Source: an uncultured Prevotella sp. (lineage in GTDB: Bacteria > Bacteroidota > Bacteroidia > Bacteroidales > Bacteroidaceae). Taken from it: DNA of 64,000 bases. The translations under genes were made by a program, and so were the position numbers. Under the pieces are notes generated by a model, which saw nothing but the letters and a program-made list of their open reading frames with translations, ran no database searches and was not told the DNA's origin. Within the stretch, counting starts at the first letter, position 1, and each line of letters starts with the position of its first letter. Location: the NCBI GenBank assembly GCA_900316015.1, contig ONBG01000005.1, positions 3,740 through 67,739 on the forward strand, given 5' to 3'. Positions 8,244 through 19,381 of this stretch are shown here, in pieces.

Positions 8244-9395
8244 ATGAACATGAAATATCATATCTTCCCTATTCTCATGATGTTGGCTTTCCTGGCATCA
8301 TGCACCAACAAAAACGATCAGAGTCCTGCGAATCAGGCTCAGGAACCGTCATCCACCAGTTTTTCCATCGACCGTAGCGTTGTTTCAGAAGAGGGTATCC
8401 GCTGGGGGAAAGCTTCCCTGCAATTATTCGCATCGATCATCAAGGCAAATGGTGTCTTGAAGGTATCTCCACAGAGTGAGGCAAGTGTAGCGTCTCCCAT
8501 CGGTGCTAACATCAAGCGGATCCTTGTCGTTGAAGGGCAGCGTGTGCGTAAAGGTCAGCCTTTGGCTCTCATGAGTCATCCCGACTTGCTCGACTTGCAA
8601 GGGCGTTATCTGGCGGCAAGCAGTAAGATGGCTTATGTCAAGCAGGAATACCAACGACAGAAAAAGCTCTATGCCTCGAAGGTCGGGTCGGGAAAGGACT
8701 TCCAGCAGATCTCCTCTGAATATCGCCAATTAGAAGGCGAGCTTCGTGTGACGGGGCACCAACTGGCACTGTTGGGCATCAGCCTGAATGCCGTCAAGGC
8801 TGGGCGTACCGTTAGTGCCATCACCATCAAGAGCCCAATAGCAGGGACGGTTGAGACCATCCAAGCCCTTGTCGGTCAATATGCCGATCCGCAGTCGTCA
8901 CTTTTTACGATTGTCAACTCCGATCATGTCTATGCCGACGTCATGGTCTATGAAAATGATTTCTCGAAAGTCGAGGAGGGCTGCATGGCTCAGTTGACAT
9001 CTAAGTCGTGGTCGGGCAAGCTCGACGGGAAAGTGAAATCCGTAGGAAACCTGTTTGATGGTAGCAATCGGGCTGTGCATACGCGCATTGCCATCCCTTC
9101 TGGTAGGGGGAGGCTCGTGCCTGGATCCTATGTCACTGCTCTCATCCATTCTGGCAGTGTACGGCGATGGGCAGTCCCAGATGATGCCTTTGCCGCGGAC
9201 GCAGACCGCTACTATGTCTTTATCGTAAAAGAAAAGGGTAACCGACTTACATTCATTCCAAGGGAAGTGCATATCGGACAACGCGACCATGGATTCACTG
9301 AGATCCGCTCCGGCCTTTCCTCTTCGGAGACCATAGCCCTGACTGGTGCCTACATGCTCATGTCAGAATGGAAGAAGGCGGATGCTGAGCAGTGA
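8244..9395 (+). CDS. czcB: RND periplasmic adaptor (membrane-fusion) lipoprotein, CzcB-like
   Basis: 383 residues with a lipoprotein signal (LMMLAFLASC, lipid on Cys20 or so). It has the adaptor order: a beta-barrel/lipoyl entry (VASPIGANIKRILVVEGQRV and GQPLALMSHPDL), a coiled-coil hairpin at about 110-165, the returning lipoyl half (ITIKSPIAGTVETIQ), then a barrel and membrane-proximal domain. It links the inner-membrane pump to the outer-membrane channel, may pass metal to the pump, and is anchored by lipid. No His-rich CzcB-type N-terminal tail is seen, which may be supplied by the separate His-rich protein at 3290. It closes the operon. Confidence 0.88.
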   Translation: MNMKYHIFPILMMLAFLASCTNKNDQSPANQAQEPSSTSFSIDRSVVSEEGIRWGKASLQLFASIIKANGVLKVSPQSEASVASPIGANIKRILVVEGQRVRKGQPLALMSHPDLLDLQGRYLAASSKMAYVKQEYQRQKKLYASKVGSGKDFQQISSEYRQLEGELRVTGHQLALLGISLNAVKAGRTVSAITIKSPIAGTVETIQALVGQYADPQSSLFTIVNSDHVYADVMVYENDFSKVEEGCMAQLTSKSWSGKLDGKVKSVGNLFDGSNRAVHTRIAIPSGRGRLVPGSYVTALIHSGSVRRWAVPDDAFAADADRYYVFIVKEKGNRLTFIPREVHIGQRDHGFTEIRSGLSSSETIALTGAYMLMSEWKKADAEQ

Positions 9396-9497
9396 TGCTA
9401 TCGGCTCTGTCCCTGCCTGTGATGAAAATGCAGGCTGAATGCAATAAAAGAGGTGGTGACTTCGTTTTTCTATTGTATTCATACAAATAATAAAGCT

Positions 9498-10112
9498 ATG
9501 ATAGAATATATCAGGGGTGAACTGACAGACCTCACTCCGGCATTAGCGGTCGTTGAGACGGCGGGGGTGGGGTATGCCCTCAATATTTCCTTGAACACTT
9601 ATAGTGCCATTCAAGGCAAGAAGGAAGTGAAACTATTTGTCCATGAGGCGTTGGTCACAGGGGGAAGGGATGATTCTTTCTCCCTCTATGGTTTTTCTTC
9701 CAAGAAAGAAAGAGAACTGTATCGGTTGCTGATTACAGTCTCTGGCGTCGGTGCGAACACAGCCCGCATGATTCTCTCTTCGGTTTCACCCGGCGAATTG
9801 TGCAATATCATATCGACAAGTAACGAAAGAATGTTGAAGAGCGTAAAGGGTATTGGGTTGAAGACAGCCCAACGGATCATTGTCGACTTGCGAGACAAGA
9901 TCGTTTCCTTAGGCATTGCCGATGAGATTCCCGCCAACGGCGGTCAGGTGCCTGTTGCCAATAATGAGGTGAAGGATGAAGCGGTAAGTGCTCTCGCGAT
10001 GTTGGGTTTCTCGCCTGCGCCTTCGGCAAAAGTGGTCATGGCTATCTTGCAGAATGATCCCACGCTTCCCGTTGAGCAAGTCGTGAAGCTCGCCCTGAAG
10101 CAGATCAAATAA
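9498..10112 (+). CDS. ruvA: Holliday junction branch-migration protein RuvA
   Basis: 204 residues. The start [20 protein letters not shown] is standard for RuvA; the in-frame Met 45 bp upstream adds an unrelated tail. Domain I (OB fold) covers about 1-62, domain II has two helix-hairpin-helix motifs ([15 protein letters not shown] and [20 protein letters not shown]), and domain III (about 155-204) ends [12 protein letters not shown] and contacts RuvB. RuvA binds the four-way junction and loads the RuvB motor in recombinational repair. Length and motifs match the family. It lies directly upstream of sprA, a linkage I know from other Bacteroidales (ruvA-sov in Porphyromonas). Confidence 0.95.
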   Translation: MIEYIRGELTDLTPALAVVETAGVGYALNISLNTYSAIQGKKEVKLFVHEALVTGGRDDSFSLYGFSSKKERELYRLLITVSGVGANTARMILSSVSPGELCNIISTSNERMLKSVKGIGLKTAQRIIVDLRDKIVSLGIADEIPANGGQVPVANNEVKDEAVSALAMLGFSPAPSAKVVMAILQNDPTLPVEQVVKLALKQIK

Positions 10113-10154
10113 GAGGCTGACAGGCAAAGTCGTCTTGGGTTAATAAAGTCGTTT

Positions 10155-13100
10155 ATGAGGAAGCAGGTTATTTCCATGTTGATGATATTCCTTGCCGTGT
10201 TTGTCATAGCAGGCTATGCCATCTCCGTGCCTGTTCCTCAGGATGACCATCGACGGCAGAACCCGTCGGCACCACCCAAGCAGCAAAAGGATAACCATCA
10301 AAAGCAGCAAAGGAAAGCCGGAGCCCAATTGCCTCTGGTGGTTGCTCCTCTTGTGGAAGAGGATACCATCCCTGACTCCTTGCTACACACTCGATGGAAG
10401 ATACAGCGTACCATGCCCATCACCTTGAATGACTTGAAACAAAACGGCATGGACTTGAAACGCCCCGATAACCTGAAGCAGGATGTCGTCTATAATGACA
10501 CGTTGGACAGATATGTTATCGGGACCAAGATGGGAGGCAGTTATCTGTTTGCCCCTATCATGATGACAGCTGAAGAGTATCGTTCCTGGACAGAACGGCA
10601 AATGATGAGGGACTATTTCCGGTCAAAGAATGAGGAGACTGTGAGAACGAAGGGAAAAGAGAAATTCGATTTCTCAGACATGCACTTCGACCTTGGTCCG
10701 GCGGAGAAGATCTTCGGTCCTGGAGGCGTGCGGATCAGGACCCAAGGGACTGCGGAACTAAGGTTCGGGGCTACGATGAAGAATATCGATAATCCCTCTC
10801 TCCCCATCAGCCATAGGAAGACCACTACCATGGACTTTGATGAAAAGATCAATTTGAACGTCAACGGAAAGGTAGGGGATAAGGTCAACATGAACTTAAA
10901 CTATAACACGGATGCGACCTTTGACTATGATGCCCAGGATCTGAAGTTGAAATATGATGGCAAGGAAGATGAAATTGTCAAGTTAGTCGAAGCGGGGAAT
11001 ATTTCTTTTCCTTCTAATTCATCCTTGGTCAATGGGGCAAGTTCCTTGTTTGGCATCCGCACCGACTTGCAGTTTGGTAAGTTGAAATTACAGTTGGTAG
11101 CATCACAGAAGAAAAGTGCGTCGAAAAGTGTGACAGCATCCGGTGGAGCCCAAACCACTCCTTTTGAGATCGATGTGGCTAACTATGAAGAGAACAAGCA
11201 TTTCTTCCTGTCTCAATTCTTCCGCGATAAGTATGATGATGGAATGGCGCGGTTGCCTAACCTAACTACAGGTGTCGTGGTCAATCGGGTGGAGATCTGG
11301 GTGACGAATAAGACGGGGACGACGTCCAACACACGTAACATCGTGGCATTAACCGACTTAGGTGAGTGCTCTCATATCTCTAATAAACGGTGGGCATCTT
11401 CTGGCGTGGTGGCTGCCAACACCTCAAACACAGAGTATACGACGATAGTTAACAACTATGCTGATGCCCGGAACATAGACCAAACGACAACGGTCTTGGA
11501 CGGTGCCGGCCTTAATGGCGGGACCGACTACGAGAAAATGGAGAGTGCTCGTTTGTTGTCTCCTTCTGAGTATACCCTGAACACGTCGTTTGGATATGTC
11601 TCTCTCAACTCCTCGCTGCAAACGGATCAGGTGTTGGCTGTGGCTTTTGAGTACACGTATGGTGGTCAAACTTATCAAGTGGGTGAGTTCGCGTCGGATA
11701 TCACGGATACGGGTAAGGCTCTTTTCGTGAAGTCCCTGAAGAACACAAACAATAGCCCTATTCAAGGCAACTGGGACTTGATGATGAAAAATGTCTATTC
11801 CTTAGGTGCCTCTACGACTGAAAAGGGGAAGTTTCGCTTAGATATCAAATACCGGAGCGACACGACTGGAGTCTATCTTACTTATATTCCTGAGACACAG
11901 GTGAAGAATACCACCTTGCTCAAGGTGATCGGTGCCGACCGGCTTGACAATAACAACAAGGCACATTCCAATGGAAATTATGACTATGTGGAAGGTTATA
12001 CGGTCAGCAACGGGAGGGTGTTCTTGCCTAAGGTAGAGCCTTTTGGAAGCTACCTTTACAGCTATTTGGTGAGCAAGGGCGTCCCAGCCTCTGTGGCTTC
12101 TTCCTATGCTTTTACGGAATTGTATGATACGACAAAGACCGTGGCAAAGCAGAAAGCTGAGAAAGATAAGTTCTTGCTGGTTGGGCAATATCGAGGCACG
12201 TCTGCTAATGTCATCTCTTTAGGTGCCTATAATGTGCCACAGGGATCGGTTGTCGTCACGGCAGGGGGTGTGACTTTGACGGAGGGTACGGATTATAGTG
12301 TCAACTACTCAGCAGGTGAGGTCACGATCTTAAACCAAAGCATCTTAGATGCAGGGACGGCTGTCAATGTTTCCCTTGAAAGCAATACCGACTACAGTCA
12401 GATGAGAAAGACCATGTTTGGCATGAACTGGGAATATGACTTCTCTAAGAACTTCCAGATGAGTGGAACTCTACAGCATCTTTCTGAGCAGGCGTTGACT
12501 ACGAAAGTCAGTATGGGGGAAGAACCCCTAAATAATACATTATGGGGCTTGAACCTTAATTGGAAGACAGAAAGTCAATGGTTGACGAATGCCTTGGACA
12601 AGATTCCCTTCCTTCATGTTACCCAGCCTTCTAACATTTCTTTCACTGGGGAGTTCGCTCAGCTGATTGCTGGGCAAAGCCATGGAACGCAGGACAATGC
12701 CTCTTATTTGGATGACTTCGAGGATACCAAAAATGAGATAGACGTCAGCACACCTACCTCATGGAGCTTGTCCAGCGTGCCTTCTTACTTCACAGAGTCA
12801 AGTGATAAGACAACGCTTGCCAGTGGCTATAATAGAAGCCAGATGGCATGGTACACCATTGATCCATTATTTACCAGGCGAAACAGCAGCCTTACTCCTT
12901 CACACATCAAAAGCGATTTGGACCAATTGTCCAACTTCTTCGTGCGACAGGTCTATGTCAACGAACTTTTCCCGAATCGGCAACAGAGCAATTATAATGG
13001 GGTTACCTCTACTTTGTCAGTGCTAAACGTGGCTTATTATCCTAACGAGCGCGGTCCTTATAATTTCAGTACGGACTTGGATGCAGACGGGCATCTGAAC

Positions 13101-16100
13101 AATCCACAAAACCATTGGGGAGGAATGATGAGAAAACTCGACCAAAGTGATTTTGAAACATCTAATGTGGAGTATATCGAGTTTTGGTTAATGGATCCAT
13201 TTGTCTATTCCAATGAGCAATCTGATGCTGCAGACTATGGCGGTGACTTGTATTTCAACCTTGGTGAGGTGAGTGAGGATGTGCTTCATGATGGAAAGAA
13301 ATTCTATGAAAGCGGCATGCCGGTGGATGGTTCCGCTTCCTACACCACCACTCAATGGGGAAAGATCCCTTCTCAGGCAACGACCACCTATTCCTTTTCT
13401 ACGGCTGCCGGTACTCGCCAATTGCAGGATGTGGGATTTAATGGCCTCACGGATGCAGAGGAAAAGTCATGGGACTCTTACAAGAATTTCCTGGATTATG
13501 TATCGGCTCATGTGACCAATGCGGCAGCGCGAGATTCCATGCTCAACGACCCGGCGGGCGATGACTACCATTATTTCCGAGGCACAGACTATGACAATAT
13601 GCAGGCTTCCATACTCAGGCGATACAAGTATATCAACAATCCGCAGGGCAACTCACCGGACTCAGAAAACCGGACAGAGAGTTATGATACCTCTTATAAG
13701 ACCACGCCAGACGTTGAGGATATCAATCAGGACTACACACTGAATGAATATGAGAAATATTACCAGTACCATGTCTCTTTGCGACCAGAAGACATGGTAG
13801 TGGGCAGAAACTTTATCGTGGATAAACGCGTAACCAAACCTTCGTTGAGAAATGGGGAAAAAGACAAGTCGGTTACCTGGTATCAGTTCCGGATCCCTGT
13901 GGATGAGTATGAGAAGAATGTGGGAAATCTGAGCGATTTTACATCCATCCGTTTTATGCGTATGTTCCTGACCCATTTCAAGAAGCCTGTCATCCTTCGC
14001 TTTGGCACGTTGAATCTTGTCCGTGGAGTATGGCGTGTCTATGAGCAGTCGCTCGAACATTCAGCTCAAACTGGATCGATGGTGGCAAGTGCGGTAAATA
14101 TTGAGGAAAATAGCGATAAGACCCCGGTCAACTATGTCTTGCCACCAGGGATTTCCCGCGAGACGGATCCTACCCAGCCTCAATTGGTCCAAGCCAACGA
14201 ACAAGCACTTTCGATGAACGTCACGAACCTGAGCCATCAGGAGAGCAAGGCTGTCTATAAAGGGACAAACGTTGATCTGCGTAACTATAAGCATATCCAG
14301 CTTTTTGTTCATGCTAATGCTTTGGAGGAGAATACGACCAATTTGACGGATGGGCAGTTAGCAGCCTTTATCCGTTTGGGAAGTGATTACAAGAATAACT
14401 ATTATGAATATGAGATACCTTTGAAACTGACACCAGCTGGGATGTATGGCTCAGCCAGTCGAGACAAGGTGTGGCCAGAGGAAAACATGATGAATATCGC
14501 CCTGAGCCTTTTCACCAAGTTGAAGAAAGAACGTAATAAAGCGATAGCCACGGGGGGAGCCTCTTATTCCAGGGAGTATTCTGCTTACGACCAGGATCAT
14601 CCCGAAAACAGGGTGAGCGTGATGGGTAATCCTTCTTTGGGGGAGGTTTCGACGATGATGTTAGGCGTAAGAAACCTTTCCAATACGCAGAAATCGGGTG
14701 AAGTATGGTTCAATGAACTTCGTGTCAAGGACTATAATAATAGCGGAGGATGGGCAGCGCAGGGCAACCTCAATGTGCAATTGTCTGATTTAGGAACAGT
14801 CAATGCGCAAGGGAGATATATTTCCGAAGGCTTTGGTGGATTAGAGGATGGAATCAATACTCGGTCTGATAGCAATGACAAGACCGTGAGTGTCACCACA
14901 AGTCTTGAATTAGGCAAGTTCTTCCCTGACAAAGCTAAAGTGTCTATCCCTCTTTATTATTCTTATACGAAGACAACTTCTTCTCCTAAATACAATCCTT
15001 TGGATACAGATGAGTTGTTGGAGGATGCACTGGATGCTTGTGCCAATAAGACAGAGCGGGATTCCTTGAAGTCAATAGCCGTTACCAAAACGGTAAATAG
15101 TAATTTTTCTTTGTCCAATGTGCGTTTTGGTATACAAACCAGGCGTCATCCCATGCCGTATGATCCTGCTAACTTCACTTTCTCATATAGCCATTCACAC
15201 CAATTTGAGAGTGGGGAGACGACGGTTTACGAAAAGGAGGACTCATGGAGAGGTGCGGTTAACTACAACTGGTCACCGGTTTACAAGACCTTTGAGCCTT
15301 TCCGGACGATCAAGAACAAAAGCAAATGGCTGGATATCTTGAAGAAATTCGGATTGAACTATTTGCCGCAGAATGTAGCGTTTAATAGTGAATTATATCG
15401 CACCTATTATGAATTGCAGGAGAGAGACTTGCAAAGTACGGAGAACAGCCAGTTGCCACTGACCTTCAGTGAACAATTCCTTTGGAACCGCGACTTTACC
15501 CTCCGATGGGATTTTACCAAGAATATCCACATGAATTTCCAAAGTGCTACCCATGCTGAGATCGAGGAGCCTTATACACCAGTCAATAAGGACCTATACC
15601 CCGATCGATATTCTGCATGGAAGGATTCTGTATGGACGAGCCTTAAGCATTTCGGAACTCCGCTTGATTATAACCAAAACTTCCAGCTTTCTTATCAATT
15701 GCCACTCCATTTGGTCCCGCTCTTTGACTGGATTACTTCCGATGCAAGCTATAATGCTACTTACAGTTGGGTGAGGGGAACAGAATTGGATGACGGTACT
15801 TCTCTGGGAAATACGGTCACCAGCAATCGTATTCTAAACATGAATGGCTCATTTAATTTAGAGAAATTGTACAACCACATACCTTTCTTGAAAAAGACGA
15901 ACGATCGGTTCAATCGCTCAGGAGCAGTGGCCAGTAGGAGAACATCCTCTCGAAGGTCTTCATCTCTGGTGCAAGGCAATAAAGACAAGAATGAGAAGGG
16001 GCAAAAAAGGGATGTCCAGGCGGAACAGCAGAAAAAGGCTTTGCCCAAGAATCAGAGGAGTTATGAAAAGGAAATCACACTGTTGCCAGATACAACTCTT

Positions 16101-17756
16101 CTCATCAATCATGGTAAGAAAACGAAACGATTCATTGTCTCGGCAAAGACAAAGGATGGGAAGGCTTTCGCCTTGAAATACAAGAAAGTGAATGAGAACA
16201 CAATCCGGATTACCAATCATGTGGATTCAGCCTTGAAATTGAAAATTACAGTTACTCCCAAAGAGCCCTTGGAAAATAAAGGATGGTATAAGACAGCCCA
16301 GAGTATAGCCAGGGTAATGATGATGGTTCGGAATATTAGCGTTTCTTACCGTAATCAATATGCGATGTCGTTGCCTGGCTTTATGCCTACTATTGGGGAT
16401 GCCTTCGGGCAGAAAAGGGGGACTGGGGCCTTGTCTCCAGGGTTGGACTTTGCATTTGGAGCAATAGGCGATTCCTATATTGATAAGAGTAAGGAAAAAG
16501 GCTGGCTATTGCTCAGCGATACGATTTCTACTCCTGCAACGACAAATAAGACAGAGGACTTCCAGCTGCGTATGACATTGGAGCCTGTCAAGAATCTGAA
16601 GATCGACTTGACTGCAACCCGCTCTGAGGTAACGGCGAAGAGTATTGAGTATATGTATGAAGGTCATCCAACGACCCAGACAGGAAGTTTGACAATGACC
16701 ACCATTTCGTTGCGGAGTGCATTCGAGGGAATTGGAAATGCAAGCAATGGTTTCAAGAGTGCGTCTTTTGCAAAATTCTGTCGTTCATTGGAAGGCTTTA
16801 GACAGCGTGTTGAGGCACAGTATGTAGGTGCTACATACCCTGCAGGGACGCCATTGGCGGGGCAGGCTTTTGATGCTGTCAATGGCGGGGTCGATCCCTA
16901 CAGTGCCGATGTGATGGTACCTGCTTTCCTTGCCACCTATACAAGTATGGGAGGGCATTCCTTGAGTTTATTCCCGTCGTTGGCAAAGTTATTGCCCAAT
17001 TGGTCACTACGGTATAGTGGCTTAGGCAAGTTGCCTTGGTTCCGGGATGTTTTTAAGAGCGTAAATATCAACCATGCTTACCGGAGCCTCTATGCTGTAG
17101 GAGCTTATAGTAGTTATAGTACTTTCCAGGAATACATGAATGGCCTGGGCTTTATCACTAATGCTACGACTGGTAACCCCATCCCAAGTAGCATGTATAA
17201 TATCTCAACCGTTAGTATCAATGAGGCTTTCTCTCCTTTGTTAGGTGTAGACCTGACGTTCCAGAGCAATCTGACGGCAAAGCTGGAATATAGAACTACG
17301 CGTGTTCTTAGTCTTAGCATGACCAGTGTGCAAATCAATGAGGCTATCAGTCATGATTGGGTGCTTGGAGTCGGATATAAGTTGAATAATTTTAATCCTT
17401 TCAATCGGACAAGGCGTATGGTGAAAAATCCCCAAAAGGAGAATTTATCTTCCCGACAAAACCAAGGGCAGAAGGCTATCAAGACGCAGCCCAACCACGA
17501 TCTGAACCTGCGCTTGGACTTGAGTTATAGAAAACAAGCAAGTATTTGTAGGGATATCGCCACGGTGAGCAGCACGGCAAGTAGTGGAAATACAGCTTTG
17601 AAATTGTCGTTCGTTGCGGACTATACCCTTTCCCGAATCCTTACGATGAGCTTTTATTATGATAGACAAACAAACACGCCGTTGCTGAGCAGCAGTAGCT
17701 ATCCAACAACGACGCGTGATTTTGGATTGAGCATCAAGTTCTCACTGACGCGCTAA
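10155..17756 (+). CDS. sprA: Type IX secretion system outer-membrane translocon SprA (Sov)
   Basis: This 2533-residue protein has a signal segment (VISMLMIFLAVFVIAGYAIS) and a Gln/Lys-rich linker, then a long alternation of beta strands ending in FGLSIKFSLTR with the final aromatic/Arg typical of outer-membrane barrels. The size and segments such as FDFSDMHFDLGPAEKIFGPGG and GTAELRFGATMKNIDNPSL match SprA/Sov, the largest known single-chain beta barrel, with 36 strands and a lateral gate through which T9SS cargo leaves. The interval at about residues 1950-2010 is basic and low in complexity. Its presence implies that the organism secretes proteins by the type IX route. It follows ruvA by 42 bp and converges on nadB, ending 15 bp from it. 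Confidence 0.95.
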   Translation: MRKQVISMLMIFLAVFVIAGYAISVPVPQDDHRRQNPSAPPKQQKDNHQKQQRKAGAQLPLVVAPLVEEDTIPDSLLHTRWKIQRTMPITLNDLKQNGMDLKRPDNLKQDVVYNDTLDRYVIGTKMGGSYLFAPIMMTAEEYRSWTERQMMRDYFRSKNEETVRTKGKEKFDFSDMHFDLGPAEKIFGPGGVRIRTQGTAELRFGATMKNIDNPSLPISHRKTTTMDFDEKINLNVNGKVGDKVNMNLNYNTDATFDYDAQDLKLKYDGKEDEIVKLVEAGNISFPSNSSLVNGASSLFGIRTDLQFGKLKLQLVASQKKSASKSVTASGGAQTTPFEIDVANYEENKHFFLSQFFRDKYDDGMARLPNLTTGVVVNRVEIWVTNKTGTTSNTRNIVALTDLGECSHISNKRWASSGVVAANTSNTEYTTIVNNYADARNIDQTTTVLDGAGLNGGTDYEKMESARLLSPSEYTLNTSFGYVSLNSSLQTDQVLAVAFEYTYGGQTYQVGEFASDITDTGKALFVKSLKNTNNSPIQGNWDLMMKNVYSLGASTTEKGKFRLDIKYRSDTTGVYLTYIPETQVKNTTLLKVIGADRLDNNNKAHSNGNYDYVEGYTVSNGRVFLPKVEPFGSYLYSYLVSKGVPASVASSYAFTELYDTTKTVAKQKAEKDKFLLVGQYRGTSANVISLGAYNVPQGSVVVTAGGVTLTEGTDYSVNYSAGEVTILNQSILDAGTAVNVSLESNTDYSQMRKTMFGMNWEYDFSKNFQMSGTLQHLSEQALTTKVSMGEEPLNNTLWGLNLNWKTESQWLTNALDKIPFLHVTQPSNISFTGEFAQLIAGQSHGTQDNASYLDDFEDTKNEIDVSTPTSWSLSSVPSYFTESSDKTTLASGYNRSQMAWYTIDPLFTRRNSSLTPSHIKSDLDQLSNFFVRQVYVNELFPNRQQSNYNGVTSTLSVLNVAYYPNERGPYNFSTDLDADGHLNNPQNHWGGMMRKLDQSDFETSNVEYIEFWLMDPFVYSNEQSDAADYGGDLYFNLGEVSEDVLHDGKKFYESGMPVDGSASYTTTQWGKIPSQATTTYSFSTAAGTRQLQDVGFNGLTDAEEKSWDSYKNFLDYVSAHVTNAAARDSMLNDPAGDDYHYFRGTDYDNMQASILRRYKYINNPQGNSPDSENRTESYDTSYKTTPDVEDINQDYTLNEYEKYYQYHVSLRPEDMVVGRNFIVDKRVTKPSLRNGEKDKSVTWYQFRIPVDEYEKNVGNLSDFTSIRFMRMFLTHFKKPVILRFGTLNLVRGVWRVYEQSLEHSAQTGSMVASAVNIEENSDKTPVNYVLPPGISRETDPTQPQLVQANEQALSMNVTNLSHQESKAVYKGTNVDLRNYKHIQLFVHANALEENTTNLTDGQLAAFIRLGSDYKNNYYEYEIPLKLTPAGMYGSASRDKVWPEENMMNIALSLFTKLKKERNKAIATGGASYSREYSAYDQDHPENRVSVMGNPSLGEVSTMMLGVRNLSNTQKSGEVWFNELRVKDYNNSGGWAAQGNLNVQLSDLGTVNAQGRYISEGFGGLEDGINTRSDSNDKTVSVTTSLELGKFFPDKAKVSIPLYYSYTKTTSSPKYNPLDTDELLEDALDACANKTERDSLKSIAVTKTVNSNFSLSNVRFGIQTRRHPMPYDPANFTFSYSHSHQFESGETTVYEKEDSWRGAVNYNWSPVYKTFEPFRTIKNKSKWLDILKKFGLNYLPQNVAFNSELYRTYYELQERDLQSTENSQLPLTFSEQFLWNRDFTLRWDFTKNIHMNFQSATHAEIEEPYTPVNKDLYPDRYSAWKDSVWTSLKHFGTPLDYNQNFQLSYQLPLHLVPLFDWITSDASYNATYSWVRGTELDDGTSLGNTVTSNRILNMNGSFNLEKLYNHIPFLKKTNDRFNRSGAVASRRTSSRRSSSLVQGNKDKNEKGQKRDVQAEQQKKALPKNQRSYEKEITLLPDTTLLINHGKKTKRFIVSAKTKDGKAFALKYKKVNENTIRITNHVDSALKLKITVTPKEPLENKGWYKTAQSIARVMMMVRNISVSYRNQYAMSLPGFMPTIGDAFGQKRGTGALSPGLDFAFGAIGDSYIDKSKEKGWLLLSDTISTPATTNKTEDFQLRMTLEPVKNLKIDLTATRSEVTAKSIEYMYEGHPTTQTGSLTMTTISLRSAFEGIGNASNGFKSASFAKFCRSLEGFRQRVEAQYVGATYPAGTPLAGQAFDAVNGGVDPYSADVMVPAFLATYTSMGGHSLSLFPSLAKLLPNWSLRYSGLGKLPWFRDVFKSVNINHAYRSLYAVGAYSSYSTFQEYMNGLGFITNATTGNPIPSSMYNISTVSINEAFSPLLGVDLTFQSNLTAKLEYRTTRVLSLSMTSVQINEAISHDWVLGVGYKLNNFNPFNRTRRMVKNPQKENLSSRQNQGQKAIKTQPNHDLNLRLDLSYRKQASICRDIATVSSTASSGNTALKLSFVADYTLSRILTMSFYYDRQTNTPLLSSSSYPTTTRDFGLSIKFSLTR

Positions 17757-17771
17757 TTTTCTTTATTGAAA

Positions 17772-19361
17772 TCAGATAGAGTCATAAGCATGAACAGGAT
17801 AGTCGGTCGTATAATGTAATCCGCGGCATTCCTTTCTCTCCATAGCCATTCTTGTAATGAGATACCCCACGTTGATCATATTGCGGAGTTCACAGATATC
17901 TCGGCTTGCCTTGACTTGCTTGAACAGGCTTTCTGTCTCCTCGTAAAGTAAGTCGAGACGATCCCACGCACGTTTCAGACGGAGGTTACTACGGACGATC
18001 CCCACATAATTGCTCATAATCTCACCTACTTCCTTGACGCTCTGCGTGATGAGAATGCGCTCTTCATTTGTCATGGTCCCTTCATCATTCCATTCTGGCA
18101 CTTGTTCGTTGAAAGAATAGTCTTCTACATGAGCCATGCTATGTTTCGCCGCCGCATCGGCGTAGACAACAGCTTCGATGAGAGAATTGCTGGCTAATCG
18201 ATTTCCACCGTGTAATCCCGTGCAAGAACATTCACCGATAGCATACAGGTGCTTGATGCTGGAACAACCATTCAAGTCAACCTTAATGCCACCGCACATG
18301 TAATGCGCAGCTGGGCGTACAGGTATGTAATCCTGGGTGATGTCAATGCCGATCGTCTTGCATTTCAAATAGATATTGGGGAAGTGCCGCTTCGTCTCCT
18401 CCGGGTTTTTATGCGTGACATCCAGGCAAACGTGATCCAGTCCATGGATTTTCATCTCCTTGTCAATGGCACGAGCCACAATATCACGTGGGGCGAGCGA
18501 CAAGCGTTTATCATATTTTTCCATGAAAGATTCTCCGGTAGGCAAGCGGAGAATGCCTCCATATCCACGCATTGCCTCTGTGATCAGGAACGCGGGATGC
18601 GTTTCGCCCGGATGGTAAAGGGCTGTGGGATGGAACTGCACAAACTCCATGTCGGCTACCGTACCCTTTGCTCGATAAACCATAGCCTCACCGTCTCCGG
18701 TGGCAATGATCGGGTTTGTCGTCGTTTGATAGACCGCACCGCATCCCCCCGTGCACATGAGGGTCACCTTACTAAGATAAGTGTCTACCTTCTGAGTGTC
18801 TGGGTTCAGGATATAAGCTCCATAGCATTCTATGTTTGGTGTACGTCTCGTTACCTCCACTCCCAAATGGTGTTGCGTAATAATTTCCACAGCGAAATGG
18901 TTCTCTTTCACCTCAATGTCGGGGTTGGCGCGTACTGCAGCCATCAATCCACGTTGGATCTCCGCGCCTGTGTCATCTGCATGATGTAGAATCCTGAATT
19001 CAGAATGCCCGCCTTCACGGTGGAGGTCAAATTGACCATCTTGCTGCCTGTCAAAGTTTACGCCCCAGTTAACTAGCTCTTTAATCTGGGCAGGTGCGTT
19101 CTTGACAACCTGTTCTACGGCTTTTGGATCGCAAATGTAATCACCGGCGATAATTGTATCTTGAATGTGCTTTTCAAAATTATCCACCTCCAAGTTGGTT
19201 ACTGATGCCACGCCCCCTTGGGCAAATGATGTATTGGCTTCATCTAATGAAGTCTTGCATATCATGCAGATCTTACCTTTGTGGGCTTTTGCAATCTTGA
19301 GCGCATAGCTCATACCGGCCACACCTGCACCAATTATCAGGAAATCGTATTTAAATACCAT
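17772..19361 (-). CDS. nadB: L-aspartate oxidase
   Basis: 529 residues. The N-terminus FLIIGAGVAGMSYALKIAK is the FAD-binding Gly motif, followed by SFAQGGVASV and REGGHSEFRILH, signature segments of NadB in the succinate dehydrogenase/fumarate reductase flavoprotein family. Further matches are the substrate region GTVADMEFVQFHPTALYHPG and the C-terminal helical domain. The enzyme oxidises L-aspartate to iminoaspartate, the first step of de novo NAD synthesis, with fumarate likely as acceptor in an anaerobe. nadA and nadC are not next to it. It is transcribed towards sprA and diverges from the small membrane protein gene at 19418 through a symmetric promoter region. Confidence 0.95.
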   Translation of the reverse strand: MVFKYDFLIIGAGVAGMSYALKIAKAHKGKICMICKTSLDEANTSFAQGGVASVTNLEVDNFEKHIQDTIIAGDYICDPKAVEQVVKNAPAQIKELVNWGVNFDRQQDGQFDLHREGGHSEFRILHHADDTGAEIQRGLMAAVRANPDIEVKENHFAVEIITQHHLGVEVTRRTPNIECYGAYILNPDTQKVDTYLSKVTLMCTGGCGAVYQTTTNPIIATGDGEAMVYRAKGTVADMEFVQFHPTALYHPGETHPAFLITEAMRGYGGILRLPTGESFMEKYDKRLSLAPRDIVARAIDKEMKIHGLDHVCLDVTHKNPEETKRHFPNIYLKCKTIGIDITQDYIPVRPAAHYMCGGIKVDLNGCSSIKHLYAIGECSCTGLHGGNRLASNSLIEAVVYADAAAKHSMAHVEDYSFNEQVPEWNDEGTMTNEERILITQSVKEVGEIMSNYVGIVRSNLRLKRAWDRLDLLYEETESLFKQVKASRDICELRNMINVGYLITRMAMERKECRGLHYTTDYPVHAYDSI

Positions 19362-19381
19362 GTTATTTTGCTATTACGATG